DNA from: Geminicoccus harenae
Lineage (GTDB): Bacteria; Pseudomonadota; Alphaproteobacteria; Geminicoccales; Geminicoccaceae
Assembly (NCBI RefSeq): GCF_019800005.1
Contig: NZ_JABGCL010000002.1
Span: 1-64,000, forward strand
Reading direction: 5' to 3'
Length of the DNA stretch: 64,000 nt
Positions 37,830-47,474 of the stretch are shown here, in pieces; positions within the stretch are counted from its first letter, which is position 1; each line of letters begins with the position of its first letter. A program made the translations under genes and the position numbers. The notes under the pieces were generated by a model. That model was not told where the DNA came from, ran no database searches, and worked only from the letters and a program-made list of their open reading frames with translations.

Positions 37830-38150
37830 TTAGATGCTGTCCTGCACCCACTCCACGAGCTTCGACTTCGGCATGGCACCGACCTTGGTGGACGCCAGCT
37901 CGCCGTTCTTGAAGATCATCAGGGTCGGGATGCCGCGCACGCCATACTTGGTGGGGGTGAGCGGATTCTCGTCGATGTTGACCTTCACGACCTGGATCTT
38001 GTCGCCCAGCTCGTTCTGCAGGTCCTCCAGGTGCGGGGCGATCATGCGGCAGGGCCCGCACCACTCCGCCCAGAAATCGACCAGGACCGGCTTTTGCGCC
38101 TTCAGCACATCCGTGTCGAAGCCGACGTCGGTCGTCTTTTCTACACCCAT
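37830..38150 (-). CDS. trxA: Thioredoxin
   Basis: This 106-residue small redox protein has the classical active site WCGPC (about residues 31-35) after VLVDFWAE. The cis-proline loop is [12 protein letters not shown] near 74. It reduces protein disulfides in the cytoplasm using thioredoxin reductase. The gene lies 94 bp downstream of addA, the normal addAB-trxA arrangement in alphaproteobacteria. There is no signal peptide. Confidence 0.96.
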   Translation of the reverse strand: MGVEKTTDVGFDTDVLKAQKPVLVDFWAEWCGPCRMIAPHLEDLQNELGDKIQVVKVNIDENPLTPTKYGVRGIPTLMIFKNGELASTKVGAMPKSKLVEWVQDSI

Positions 38151-38244
38151 GATCGAATGCCTTCGCGATCACGACCCGACGGGGGTCGTGTCCTTGTGCC
38201 TGAAGTAGGTATCGACGGAGCGCTGCGTCAAGCTCACCGGCCCG

Positions 38245-41200
38245 TCATGGCTGGGCTGCGCCGGGGCCCAGCGGGACATGGCGGCGCAGCAGCTCTGCCG
38301 GCAGCGGCATCACGGTGAGCGTATCGGTCCAGACCAGCGATGCCCGGACCGGCCGGTCGGGGAAGCGCCGCTCCAGCAGCGCCGCATAGGCCGCAAGCTG
38401 GCGCAGATAGGCCACCGGTGCCGCGTCCGCGCTGGGCGGGGCGGCACGCGCGGTCTTGAAGTCGACCAGGTGGATGGCATCCGGCCCGATCGCGATCCGG
38501 TCGATCTGGCCGCTCACCGGGACGCTGCCGAGCGTGCCGGTGATCGCCTGCTCGGCGCGCGATCCCGGCCCGAACAAGGGACGCAGCTCCGGATGGTCGA
38601 GCACCGCCAGCACCTGTTCGGTCAGGCGCTGGCGCAGCTCCGGTGGGAGCTCGGCGGCAAAGCGGCCGGCATAACGCAGGGCAGCCGCGGGGCGGTCCGA
38701 CGCGGGCAGTTCGGGGAGGAACTGGAGCAGGCGATGGGCATGGAGGCCGAAGGCGCGCGCCTCCGGCCCGGCGCCTGAGGCCGGGGGGTCGTCGCCGCCA
38801 GCGCGCGAGGGGGCCAGGCTGCGTACCGGGGCCGGTTCCTCGGGCGGGGCTGCACGCAGCCAGGCGGGCTCGGCCGCGTCCGCACGGGCCGGTGCGGTGG
38901 CCAGAGGCTCAGGCGGTGCCGCCATGTCGCCGCCCAGGCGGCGCAGCAGCACTTCGCCGCCCAGGAGCGCGCTCGCGGCATCGACCCGGCGTTCGCAGCT
39001 GCCGGCAGCTTCCAGAGCAGCGCAGAGCCGCGCATGCCAGCAGGGCTCCGCCTTGTCGGAGGGCTCGCCCCAGCCCGCCAGGTAGAGCCGGTCGCGCGCC
39101 CGGGTGAGCGCCACGTAGAGCAGGCGGCGTGCTTCCTCGGCCTCCCGGCCGGCCTGGGTCTGGACGAGTTCCTCCACCAGCGGCGGCCGGGCTCCCTTGC
39201 TGCCGCGCAGGAACACCAGGCCGCTGGACGGGTCGTGGATCAGGCTGCCCTGCCGCCCGCCCTGGCCGGGCCCGGCATCGGCCAGGATCACGACCGGTGC
39301 TTCCAGGCCCTTGGAACCGTGCACGGTGAGCACCCGCACCTCGTCGCGGGCACTTTCCGGGTCGCGCTTGAGCTGGGCGTCCGAAGCGGACAGCCAGTGG
39401 AGAAAGCCGGACAGGGAGGCCGGATGGCCGCGCTCATATTCCAGGCACTGGCCGAGAAAGGCCTCCAGCGGCTCGACCACCTCGCGGCCCATCCGCTCGA
39501 CGAAGCGCTGGCGCGCCCCGCCCGTGCCCAGCACATGGCAGAACAGTTCGTAGGGCGGCATGAAGTCGGCGCGGCGAATCCACTCGCTCAGGCGCCCGTA
39601 GGCTTCGGCAAGGCGCGGCGAGGTCTCGGCAAACGCGCGCAGCCGCTCCATCAGGCTGGTCTGGCCGCGGCCATGGGCCAGGAGGAACAGTTCGTCCTCG
39701 CCGAGCTCGAGCAACGGGCTCTTGAGCACGCAGGCCAGCGACAGGTCGTCCTCGGGCAGCACCAGCACGGCACCGAGCGCCAGCAGGTCGCGCACCGCCA
39801 GATGCTCGACCAGGGTGAAGCGGTCCGCGCCCGCCACCGGGATGCCGCGCCGCTTCAGCGCACGGATCACAAGGTCCTGGATGCGGCCGCGCTTGCGCAC
39901 CAGCACGAGGAAGTCCTGGGCGCGCAGGTGCTGGCCCGACGAGTCCAGGGGCTCGCGCCGCGTGATCGCATCCTCGATGAAGCTGGCGATCGCGGCCGCG
40001 ACCTTCTGCTGCCCGGTCTCGACCAGGTCGGGCCGGCGGTCCGGCTGCCAGGGGTCATAGCCCGTCTTGTCGTCGCCAGGGGCCAGCGGCCAGATCCCGA
40101 CCAGGCCGGGTGCCCCCCGGCGTGCGGTGGCGTGGCGGAGCATGACACCGTCCGCCAGCACGCCCGGCCGGGCGTCCTCGGCGGCGAACACCTGGTCGAC
40201 CACCTCCAGCACCGCCTCGGTCGAGCGGAAGGACGTGTCCAGCACCACGGTCCGGATCGGCTGGCCGGCGCCCGCGGCCTTGGCCTCCAGCCTGGCGCGC
40301 ACCTCCTGGAGCGAGGTGAGGTCGGCACCCTGGAAGCCGTAGATCGACTGCTTCTCGTCGCCCACCACGAACAGGGTGCGGTGCCGGTTGCCGGCTCCCT
40401 CGCCTGTGAAGAAATCCTCCACCAGCCGCTCGATGATCGCCCATTGCGCCGGGCTCGTGTCCTGCGCCTCGTCGACCAGGACATGGTCGATCCGGGCGTC
40501 CAGCTTGTAGAGCACCCAGTCGCGCACCGACGGGTCGGCGAGCAGCCGGCCAGCCAAGGCGATCAGGTCGTCATAGTCGAGCTCGCCCTCGAACGCCTTC
40601 TGCTGCTCGGCATGGGCGATCGCGAAGAAGCCGGCGGCGAGCAGCGCGCCGGTCACCTCGGCGCACTCGGCGGCGACCAGCCGCTCCATGGCACCCAGCA
40701 CGCGGGCCTGCTCGGTGGCACAGATGTCGGCCAGCGCCGCGTCGGCCTTCTTCATCGCGGCGGTGACGATGTCCTTGATCGGCTCGCCCTTGTCGGTGGT
40801 CCAGGCCCGGACATAGGCGGGCCAGCCGGCCGCGCGGGCGCCGGCATCGGCCGCCTCCAGCCAGGCCTGCAGCCGCTGGGCCCGTGCCTGATAGTTCTTG
40901 CTGCCGCCGGCCAGCGCCGCCTGGACCTTGCGCAGGGCCACGAGGTCGAAGGCGCCATCGGCGCAGAACTCGGCCAGGAGATCCTGGCAGCCATGCCGGA
41001 CCCCCAGGGTCTCGGCCAGGGACTGGGCCAGTTGCTCGACGCCGCCGGCACCGGCCGGGCCGTCCAGGAGCTGGCGGCGCAGGCCGATCACCTCGGAGAT
41101 CAGCTCGTCCACCGTCTGATCAGCGAAGCGCTCAGCCAGCACGCTCACCGCCTTGGCCATCGGGGTGCCCGGCTGGGCCGCCGCCTCGAACAGGGCCGCC

Positions 41201-41685
41201 TTGGCCGCAGCCAGGCGCTCGGCGGCGGTGCGCTCGTCGAGCACGGAGAAATGGGGCGACACGCCGGCTTCCAGCGGGAAGCGGCGCAGGAGCGAGGAGG
41301 CCAGGCTGTGGATGGTGAAGATCGACAGGCCGGCCGGCAGGTCCAGGACCCGGTCGAACAGGCCGCGCGCCGCGGTCACCTCCTGGGGTGTGGGATCACG
41401 GCCGAGCACGCCCGTAAGGTCGGCCAGAAGGTCGGCCTCGGCTGCGGCCGACCAGGCGGCCAGCCGCCCCTCGATCCGCTCGATCATCTCGGCCGCGGCC
41501 GCCTTGGTGAAGGTCAGGCCCAGGATCGTGTCCGGCGGGCTGCCGGCCAGGAGCAGGCGCAGCACCCGGTCGGCCAGCACGCGGGTCTTGCCGGTGCCGG
41601 CATTGGCGGTCACCCAGACCGAAACGGTGGGGTCCGCGGCGGCACGCTGCTCGGGCGTGGGCGGGGGCGGCAGCTTCCAGCTCAA
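38245..41685 (-). CDS. addA: Double-strand break repair helicase AddA
   Basis: This roughly 1146-residue helicase-nuclease works with AddB to process double-strand ends for RecA. Walker A is ANAGTGKTRVLADR near residue 27, the UvrD-type motif II is LVDEAQDTSPAQW near 405, and the C-terminal nuclease domain has IHLVDFKT near 1090. The start is uncertain. A TTG at 41685 gives LSWKLPPPPTPEQ, which fits the family N-terminus and overlaps the addB stop as TTGA. An ATG at 41730 would add 15 residues and overlap addB by 49 bp. Confidence 0.93.
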   Translation of the reverse strand: MSWKLPPPPTPEQRAAADPTVSVWVTANAGTGKTRVLADRVLRLLLAGSPPDTILGLTFTKAAAAEMIERIEGRLAAWSAAAEADLLADLTGVLGRDPTPQEVTAARGLFDRVLDLPAGLSIFTIHSLASSLLRRFPLEAGVSPHFSVLDERTAAERLAAAKAALFEAAAQPGTPMAKAVSVLAERFADQTVDELISEVIGLRRQLLDGPAGAGGVEQLAQSLAETLGVRHGCQDLLAEFCADGAFDLVALRKVQAALAGGSKNYQARAQRLQAWLEAADAGARAAGWPAYVRAWTTDKGEPIKDIVTAAMKKADAALADICATEQARVLGAMERLVAAECAEVTGALLAAGFFAIAHAEQQKAFEGELDYDDLIALAGRLLADPSVRDWVLYKLDARIDHVLVDEAQDTSPAQWAIIERLVEDFFTGEGAGNRHRTLFVVGDEKQSIYGFQGADLTSLQEVRARLEAKAAGAGQPIRTVVLDTSFRSTEAVLEVVDQVFAAEDARPGVLADGVMLRHATARRGAPGLVGIWPLAPGDDKTGYDPWQPDRRPDLVETGQQKVAAAIASFIEDAITRREPLDSSGQHLRAQDFLVLVRKRGRIQDLVIRALKRRGIPVAGADRFTLVEHLAVRDLLALGAVLVLPEDDLSLACVLKSPLLELGEDELFLLAHGRGQTSLMERLRAFAETSPRLAEAYGRLSEWIRRADFMPPYELFCHVLGTGGARQRFVERMGREVVEPLEAFLGQCLEYERGHPASLSGFLHWLSASDAQLKRDPESARDEVRVLTVHGSKGLEAPVVILADAGPGQGGRQGSLIHDPSSGLVFLRGSKGARPPLVEELVQTQAGREAEEARRLLYVALTRARDRLYLAGWGEPSDKAEPCWHARLCAALEAAGSCERRVDAASALLGGEVLLRRLGGDMAAPPEPLATAPARADAAEPAWLRAAPPEEPAPVRSLAPSRAGGDDPPASGAGPEARAFGLHAHRLLQFLPELPASDRPAAALRYAGRFAAELPPELRQRLTEQVLAVLDHPELRPLFGPGSRAEQAITGTLGSVPVSGQIDRIAIGPDAIHLVDFKTARAAPPSADAAPVAYLRQLAAYAALLERRFPDRPVRASLVWTDTLTVMPLPAELLRRHVPLGPGAAQP

Positions 41686-44606
41686 AGGCCGGGCCCGCCC
41701 GCGTCCAGCCGCTCCGGCTCGGCCGTCCATTCCGCCACCCGGGACAGGTGGTCATAGGTGTCCTGCCGGCGCGCGATCTCGGCCTTGGCCACCGCCACGT
41801 AGGGATTGCCCGGGTCGTCGTACCAGGCGAGCAGGCGCAGCACGGCTTCCTCCAGCCGGTCCAGATGCGGGTCCAGTTCGTCCGCGAGCGAGGTCGCAAA
41901 GCCCCCCCGCCCGGCCAGGCTCCACAGGGCCAGCTCGGCCAGCGCGCAGCGTTGCAGATGGCCGAACCGGCCGTTGCGGGCGATCAGCCCCTCGATCAGG
42001 ATCTGCGGCCGGCGCAGCCCTGCCACCTCGCTGGCTCTCGGGATGGCGCCGGTCTTGTAGTCGATGATCGCGACCCGGCCGTCCGGCAGGCATTCCAGCC
42101 GGTCGGCCTTGGCCTTGAGCTCGACCCGCCGCCCAGGCAGCTGGACCTGCCAGCTCCCGGTCCGCTCGGCCAGGACCTGGATGCCCTGGCAGCGCCGCGC
42201 CGCTTCCTCGGCCAGCACCTGCTCGGCCGCCCGGAGGAAGCGCGGCCACCACAGGGCGCGGACCTGCGGATAATGGCTGAACCGGGCGAAGGCTATCTCG
42301 CCCATCTTCTGCAGCACGGCGAACGGCTCGTCCGGCAACAGCTCCGGATGGGCGCGCACGAAGCGCTCCATTGCCTGATGCACGGCCACGCCGCGCTCCG
42401 CGGCACCGGCCTGGGCGTCCACCGGCTCCAGCTCGCGCAGGCCCAGGATCTTGCGGACGTAGAAGAGGTAGGGGTCGTCCAGCAGGGTCTCGACCTCGGT
42501 GGCCCAGATCTCGGCGGGCCTGGCCTGACGGCCGGGCCTGGGCCTGGGCCGCTCGATCCGCCGCGTCGCCGGATGGCTGGCGTCCAGCCGTTCCACCAGC
42601 GTGGCGCGCGCCTGGCCGGCCTGGACCCGCCCCAGCAGGCCTGGGCCGCGCAGGGCAGCTTCCAGGCGCACCAAAAAGCGCGAGGGCGTGGTCGGACTGC
42701 CGCCCGGGTCGCGCCGGGAGCGCACCAGGATCAGCTCGTCGGCGGCGAACTGGCCCAGCAGGTCATGGCCCGCCATGCCGATCCGGGCGTCGACCGGCGG
42801 CAGGCCCAGCGTCTGGCGCATCGCCCGGTTCAGCCATGGGCCCGCATCGCTGTCCTCGGGCCAGGCTCCCTCGTCCAGCCCGGCCACCACCACCCGGTCG
42901 GCATCCAGGAGGCGCGCCTCGAACCGGCCGCGGATCGCGATGCGCGGATGGCGCGGCCGACGCGGTCGGACCGGGATCTCGGCCATCAGCACCGCCAGAA
43001 GCGCCGGCCAGGCCGAGGGCGGCATCGGCGCCTCGTCGGCCAGCGCCAGCTCCAGCCGCGGTAGGAAGGCCGCGATCTCCGCCCCGGCCTCACGGGCGAA
43101 GAACTCGGCATCGCTGCCGTCCTCATCCGTGGTGAGCCAGCGGATCAGGGCCAGGTGGCGGCGCAGGATCTCGGCGGGCAAAGCCGGCTCGCCGCTGCCG
43201 AGCAGCTCGGCGAGCGGTGCCGCCGCCCGGGCCAGCTCGGCGAACCACTCGGCCAGCCGCTCCTGGGCCACCGGTGCCGCCCAGCGGGTACTGGGCTCGC
43301 GCAGCATCGCCAGCACGCCGTCCAGCCCGCCCGCCGGGCGGGGACCGCGCAGCACGCCGCGCTCGAGTGCCCGCACCAGTCGGCGAAAATTGCCCTGGTC
43401 CTGGCCACCCCGGGTCAGCGGGTGCTTGAGCAATGCCAGCAGGGCAGCCGGCGGGAAATGCGCCACGGCGGCGTGAGCTGCCAGCAGCAGCAGGCTGCCG
43501 GGCGGGGTCTGGTCGAGCGGCGTGCCGGCACTGTCGTCGACCACGATGCCGTAGCGGCCGAGCTCGATCGCGACCCGGCGCGCGAAGTTGCGGTCGGTGG
43601 TCACGAGCGCTGCGGTGCGGTCGGGCTGCTCCATGGCCTGGCGCAGATGCAGCGCGACCGACACGGAAGCGGCCGCCGGCTCCCGCCAGGTCTCGATCGT
43701 GAGCCCATCCACCACCTCCTCCGGCAGGTCGGCACCCGCGGCGGGCACCACTTCGCCGATCCGCCGGGCCAGCCGCTCGCGCGGCCGCGCCGCCGCCGCA
43801 CCCGGCCAGGGACGCACCTCCCGCGGCGTGGCACCGATCCGCTCCAGCAGGGTGGTCAACGGGGCCAGCGGGTGGGTCGGGCCGGCCACCTCGGCGCTGG
43901 TCGGGTCGAGGCCCTGGAGGACCAGATGCCCGTCCGGCAGGCCGGCCACCACCGCCATCAGCCGGGCCACGGCCGGGATGCTGCCGGTGACCCCGGCGAC
44001 GATCACCGGGTGGCCGGGCGGGCGGAGCAGCCAGCTCTCCGCCCGGGCGTCCAGCAGCATGCGCCGGCGCTTGGCCGGGTCGACCCTGCCTTCCTCGTTC
44101 AGGACCGCGGGCCAGGCCTGGTCCAGGATCTTCAGGAAGGAGAGGGTGCGCTGCCAATGCTCGGCCAGCTCCTCCGGCACCAGCCGGTCGAGCCCGACAG
44201 CATCGACCTCCTCGGTCTGCAGCTCGTCCAGGAAGCGGGCGAGGTCGCCGGCCAGGCGGAGCGAGCGGTCCATGTTCGGGGTATGGCCGGAAGCCTGCTC
44301 GACCGCCCGGACCAGCCTCGCCAGCAGCAGGCGGCGGCGGATCGTGCAGATCGCCGGCGGCAGGTCCAGGGCACTGGCCGGGTCGAGCAGGAGCGCATCC
44401 TCCTCGATCTCGCCGATCGGCTGGATGCGCGGGCAGAGCCGGGTCGAGCCGTCCTCCGGCCGCAATGCTTCACGCAGTGCCAGCACCGCGCGGCGCGAGG
44501 GCAACAGGATCAGCGCGTCTTCCAGCCGCTCGCCGAACATCTGGTCCAGGCCCTGGACCAGGGCCGGCAGGAAGGGCGTGGTGAAGGGGATCGTCCACAG
44601 GCTCAT
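41682..44606 (-). CDS. addB: Double-strand break repair protein AddB
   Basis: This 974-residue partner of AddA is of the alphaproteobacterial type. The N-terminus (MSLWTIPFTTPFLPALVQGL, then ALILLPSRRAVLALREAL) matches the family. The C-terminal PD-(D/E)XK nuclease carries VAIIDYKTGAIPRASEVAG near residue 850, with Asp and Lys of the D-Y-K active site visible. The degenerate helicase part lacks a clean Walker A, as is usual. The gene follows the AmgK-like gene after 9 bp and overlaps addA at its end. Confidence 0.94.
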   Translation of the reverse strand: MSLWTIPFTTPFLPALVQGLDQMFGERLEDALILLPSRRAVLALREALRPEDGSTRLCPRIQPIGEIEEDALLLDPASALDLPPAICTIRRRLLLARLVRAVEQASGHTPNMDRSLRLAGDLARFLDELQTEEVDAVGLDRLVPEELAEHWQRTLSFLKILDQAWPAVLNEEGRVDPAKRRRMLLDARAESWLLRPPGHPVIVAGVTGSIPAVARLMAVVAGLPDGHLVLQGLDPTSAEVAGPTHPLAPLTTLLERIGATPREVRPWPGAAAARPRERLARRIGEVVPAAGADLPEEVVDGLTIETWREPAAASVSVALHLRQAMEQPDRTAALVTTDRNFARRVAIELGRYGIVVDDSAGTPLDQTPPGSLLLLAAHAAVAHFPPAALLALLKHPLTRGGQDQGNFRRLVRALERGVLRGPRPAGGLDGVLAMLREPSTRWAAPVAQERLAEWFAELARAAAPLAELLGSGEPALPAEILRRHLALIRWLTTDEDGSDAEFFAREAGAEIAAFLPRLELALADEAPMPPSAWPALLAVLMAEIPVRPRRPRHPRIAIRGRFEARLLDADRVVVAGLDEGAWPEDSDAGPWLNRAMRQTLGLPPVDARIGMAGHDLLGQFAADELILVRSRRDPGGSPTTPSRFLVRLEAALRGPGLLGRVQAGQARATLVERLDASHPATRRIERPRPRPGRQARPAEIWATEVETLLDDPYLFYVRKILGLRELEPVDAQAGAAERGVAVHQAMERFVRAHPELLPDEPFAVLQKMGEIAFARFSHYPQVRALWWPRFLRAAEQVLAEEAARRCQGIQVLAERTGSWQVQLPGRRVELKAKADRLECLPDGRVAIIDYKTGAIPRASEVAGLRRPQILIEGLIARNGRFGHLQRCALAELALWSLAGRGGFATSLADELDPHLDRLEEAVLRLLAWYDDPGNPYVAVAKAEIARRQDTYDHLSRVAEWTAEPERLDAGGPGL

Positions 44607-44615
44607 CGTGAGCCT

Positions 44616-45551
44616 TCAGCTACCCAAACCGTGCCGCGCATGCCAGTCCCGGATGGGCGCGAGCGTCGGATGGTCCAGCGCCTGCTGCAATTGGGTACGC
44701 ACCCGTGGCAGCAGCGCTTGGTAGGCGGCCTTGCCGTCGCGCACCGCCAGGCGCCGGAACAGGCCCAGGATCTTGGTGGTGCGCTGGGCGGCCATGATCG
44801 CGCAGGCCGCGGTGAATTCTTCGGCATCCAGGTCCGGCCGGAGGGCCAAGTAACGACCGGCGGCGCTGGCCACCGTGTCCTCCGCGACATCGCGCCGGGC
44901 ATCGACCAGGAGCGAGACCAAGTCATAGGCGGGCGGGCCGATCCTGGCACCTTGGAAGTCGATCAGGGCGAAGCGCTCGCCCACCGCCAGGAGGTTCAGG
45001 GCGTGGAAGTCGCGATGGACCACCACATCCCTGCCGACCCGCGCCGCCGGCAGCACGTCCCGCCAGCGCCGGAGCAGGTCGTCGCGCACATGTGCCGGCA
45101 GGTCGCCTGCCGCCCATTCGGCGAAGATGCCGATCTCGAACAGGAAGAACGCGTCGTCATAGGCCGGCAGGAAGTCCGGGACCGGTGCTGCCTGCAGGCG
45201 CACGAGCTCGGCCACCGCCCGGTCATAGAGGCTGGCCTCGGCCTCCGGCCGCTCCGTGCAGAGCCGGGCCAGCAGCCCGTCGCCCAGGTCCTCGACCAGG
45301 AGGAAGCCCGCTTCGGCATCTGCCCGATGGATCTTTGGCGCCAGCAGGCCCTGGTCACGCAACCAGCCCGCCATCCGCACGAACAGTGCCGTGTCCTCGG
45401 GCGGCGGGGCGTCGACCAGCAGGGCAGGCGAGGGGCCACCCGCCAGCCGCTCGTAGCGGCGCAGGGAGGCGTCGCCGGCGAGCGGCCGGCGCACTGCCCC
45501 CGCCCAGGGGGAGTCCGCCAGGAATGCGGCGAGCGCGGCGTCACGGGTCAC
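44616..45551 (-). CDS. amgK: AmgK-like sugar kinase (aminoglycoside phosphotransferase fold)
   Basis: This 311-residue protein has the APH kinase fold. The catalytic loop is VVHRDFHALNLLA near residue 193, and the metal-binding ALIDFQGARIGPPAYDLVSL follows near 215. Homologues in this position (between tsaE and addB) are AmgK, which phosphorylates MurNAc/GlcNAc at the anomeric carbon for peptidoglycan recycling. The usual companion nucleotidyltransferase MurU is not between this gene and addB, where it often sits. The start is GTG, overlapping the tsaE stop as GTGA. Confidence 0.82.
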   Translation of the reverse strand: MTRDAALAAFLADSPWAGAVRRPLAGDASLRRYERLAGGPSPALLVDAPPPEDTALFVRMAGWLRDQGLLAPKIHRADAEAGFLLVEDLGDGLLARLCTERPEAEASLYDRAVAELVRLQAAPVPDFLPAYDDAFFLFEIGIFAEWAAGDLPAHVRDDLLRRWRDVLPAARVGRDVVVHRDFHALNLLAVGERFALIDFQGARIGPPAYDLVSLLVDARRDVAEDTVASAAGRYLALRPDLDAEEFTAACAIMAAQRTTKILGLFRRLAVRDGKAAYQALLPRVRTQLQQALDHPTLAPIRDWHARHGLGS

Positions 45552-46030
45552 GCAGCGAGCTCCGCCAGCCGGTCCGCCCAGCCAGGGCCGGCCGTGATCG
45601 TCAGCCGCCTGCCATTCGGCCGGTCGGTCTCGGCAAGCGCCAGCAGCAGCTTCTCGCCCGGCAGGCGATCACCGCCATGTTCGGGCCATTCGACCAGCAG
45701 CGCGCCATCGCGCAGCACCTCGTCCAGGCCGAGCGTCACGACCTCGTCCGGGTCGCCCAGCCGGTACAGGTCGGCATGGCCGACCAGCAGGCCCGGCAGG
45801 TCGTAGAGCTGGAGCAGGGTGAAGGTAGGCGAGGGCACCTCGATCTCGGCGCCGGCCAGCGCCCGGATGGCGGCCCGCGCCAGCTCGGACTTGCCTGCAC
45901 CCAGGTCGCCGCTCAGGCCGACCAGGTCGCCCTTGCGGAGCAGCCGGCCGAGCCTGGCCGCGAACGCATGCGTCGCGGCCAGGTCCGCCAGCTCCAGTTC
46001 GAGCGTCGTGGCCAGCTGGCCCTCGCTCAG
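45548..46030 (-). CDS. tsaE: tRNA threonylcarbamoyladenosine biosynthesis protein TsaE, with apparent CTG start
   Basis: This 160-residue P-loop protein is needed with TsaB and TsaD for t6A37 modification of tRNA. Walker A is [18 protein letters not shown], followed by [34 protein letters not shown] and [13 protein letters not shown]; all match TsaE. Reading upstream of the P-loop, I find no in-frame ATG, GTG or TTG. The family N-terminus begins at a CTG (46030) that overlaps the ahcY stop as CTGA. A GTG at 45838 would delete the P-loop and is rejected. The frame is intact throughout. Confidence 0.88.
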   Translation of the reverse strand: MSEGQLATTLELELADLAATHAFAARLGRLLRKGDLVGLSGDLGAGKSELARAAIRALAGAEIEVPSPTFTLLQLYDLPGLLVGHADLYRLGDPDEVVTLGLDEVLRDGALLVEWPEHGGDRLPGEKLLLALAETDRPNGRRLTITAGPGWADRLAELAA

Positions 46031-47322
46031 TACCGGTAGTGCTCGGGCTTGAACGGGCCCTGCGGGGTCACGCCGATATAGGCGGCCTGCTGCTCGTTCA
46101 GCTTGGTGAGCTTCACGCCCAGCTTCTCCAGATGCAGGCGCGCGACCTTCTCATCCAGGTGCTTGGGCAGGGTGTAGACCTTCTTCTCGTACTTCTCGGC
46201 GTTCTGCCAGAGCTCGATCTGGGCCAGCACCTGGTTGGTGAAGGAGGCCGACATCACGAAGGCCGGGTGGCCCTTGGCGCAGCCGAGATTGACCAGCCGG
46301 CCCTTGGCCAGGATCACGATCCGCTTGCCGTCGGGGAACTCGACCTCGTCGACCTGCGGCTTGACCTCTTCCCACTTGTAGTTCTGCAGGGCTGCGATCT
46401 GGATCTCGCTGTCGAAGTGGCCGATGTTGCAGACCACCGCGGAGTCCTTCATCGCCCGCATGTGGTCGATGGTGATCACGTCGATGTTGCCGGTCGCGGT
46501 GACGAAGATGTCGCCGATCGGGGCCGCATCGTCCATGGTCAGGACCTGGTAGCCCTGCATCGCCGCCTGCAGCGCGCAGATGGGATCGACCTCGGTCACG
46601 ACCACGCGGGCACCCTGCGAGCGCAGGCTTTCCGCCGAGCCCTTGCCGACATCACCGAACCCGGCCACGACCGCGACCTTGCCGGCCATCATCAGGCCGG
46701 TGGCGCGCTTGATGCCGTCCACCAGCGACTCGCGGCAGCCATACAGGTTGTCGAACTTCGACTTGGTGACGCTGTCGTTCACGTTGATGGCCGGGACCAT
46801 CAGCTTGCCGGCCTTGGCCATGTCGTAGAGCCGGTGCACGCCGGTGGTGGTCTCTTCCGAGATGCCACGGACGTTCTTCATCAGCTCCGGATAGTCGTTG
46901 TGCATGACCAGGGTCAGGTCGCCGCCGTCATCCAGGATCATGTTCGGCGTCCAGCCGTCCGGACCCTTGATGGTCTGGCGCAGGCACCAGTCGTACTCTT
47001 CCTCGGTCTCGCCCTTCCAGGCGAACACCGGGATGCCCTGCTTGGCGATCGCGGCGGCGGCCTGGTCCTGGGTCGAGAAGATGTTGCAGGACGACCAGCG
47101 GATCGACGCACCCAGATGGGCCAGCGTGCGGATCAGCACCGCGGTCTCGATGGTCATGTGCAGGGAGCCGGCGATCCGGGCGCCCTTCAGGGGCTGGCTG
47201 TCGCCATACTCGGCGCGGAGCGCCATCAGGCCGGGCATCTCCTTCTCGGCCAGCAGGATCTCGCGCAGACCCCAGTCGGCGAGGCCGATGTCGGCGACCT
47301 TGTAGTCGGTGAACTGAGCCAT
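46027..47322 (-). CDS. ahcY: S-adenosylhomocysteine hydrolase (adenosylhomocysteinase)
   Basis: This 431-residue NAD-dependent enzyme splits S-adenosylhomocysteine into adenosine and homocysteine. The N-terminal [17 protein letters not shown], substrate-binding [16 protein letters not shown] and [14 protein letters not shown] are seen early. The NAD-binding motif is [16 protein letters not shown] near 214, and the C-terminal ends KPEHYRY as expected. The ATG at 47322 gives the family start. The stop overlaps the apparent CTG start of tsaE. It likely begins its own transcript (see promoter candidate upstream). Confidence 0.97.
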   Translation of the reverse strand: MAQFTDYKVADIGLADWGLREILLAEKEMPGLMALRAEYGDSQPLKGARIAGSLHMTIETAVLIRTLAHLGASIRWSSCNIFSTQDQAAAAIAKQGIPVFAWKGETEEEYDWCLRQTIKGPDGWTPNMILDDGGDLTLVMHNDYPELMKNVRGISEETTTGVHRLYDMAKAGKLMVPAINVNDSVTKSKFDNLYGCRESLVDGIKRATGLMMAGKVAVVAGFGDVGKGSAESLRSQGARVVVTEVDPICALQAAMQGYQVLTMDDAAPIGDIFVTATGNIDVITIDHMRAMKDSAVVCNIGHFDSEIQIAALQNYKWEEVKPQVDEVEFPDGKRIVILAKGRLVNLGCAKGHPAFVMSASFTNQVLAQIELWQNAEKYEKKVYTLPKHLDEKVARLHLEKLGVKLTKLNEQQAAYIGVTPQGPFKPEHYRY

Positions 47323-47426
47323 GGTGTTCTTCAGGATTCCGGTCTGGTGGCGGTGCGGGACATCACTCGTCGCGCCGGGCCGTTGCCGGGGACAGGAGGG
47401 AGGAGGCCGCCCGCGTGGTTCGGGGG

Positions 47427-47455
47427 ATATAAAGCATAATGCATATGTTCGGCAA
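47427..47455 (-). promoter_or_regulatory. Candidate sigma-70 promoter of ahcY
   Basis: In an AT-rich island otherwise surrounded by GC-rich DNA, TTGCCG (47450-47455) and TTATAT (47427-47432) are spaced by 17 nt on the minus strand. It lies about 105 bp upstream of the ahcY ATG. Matches to consensus are partial. No SAH/SAM riboswitch fold was recognised in the leader. Confidence 0.35.
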
Positions 47456-47474
47456 GCCGGCCGAGTGGCCGCTG

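Noticed and set aside
45548..45838. TsaE starting at the GTG at 45838
   Set aside because: This would delete the P-loop and about 64 residues that match the family well in the same uninterrupted frame.
47323..47474. SAH or SAM riboswitch in the ahcY leader
   Set aside because: No match to the conserved cores could be recognised by eye; the leader is pyrimidine-rich with no convincing multi-stem fold.
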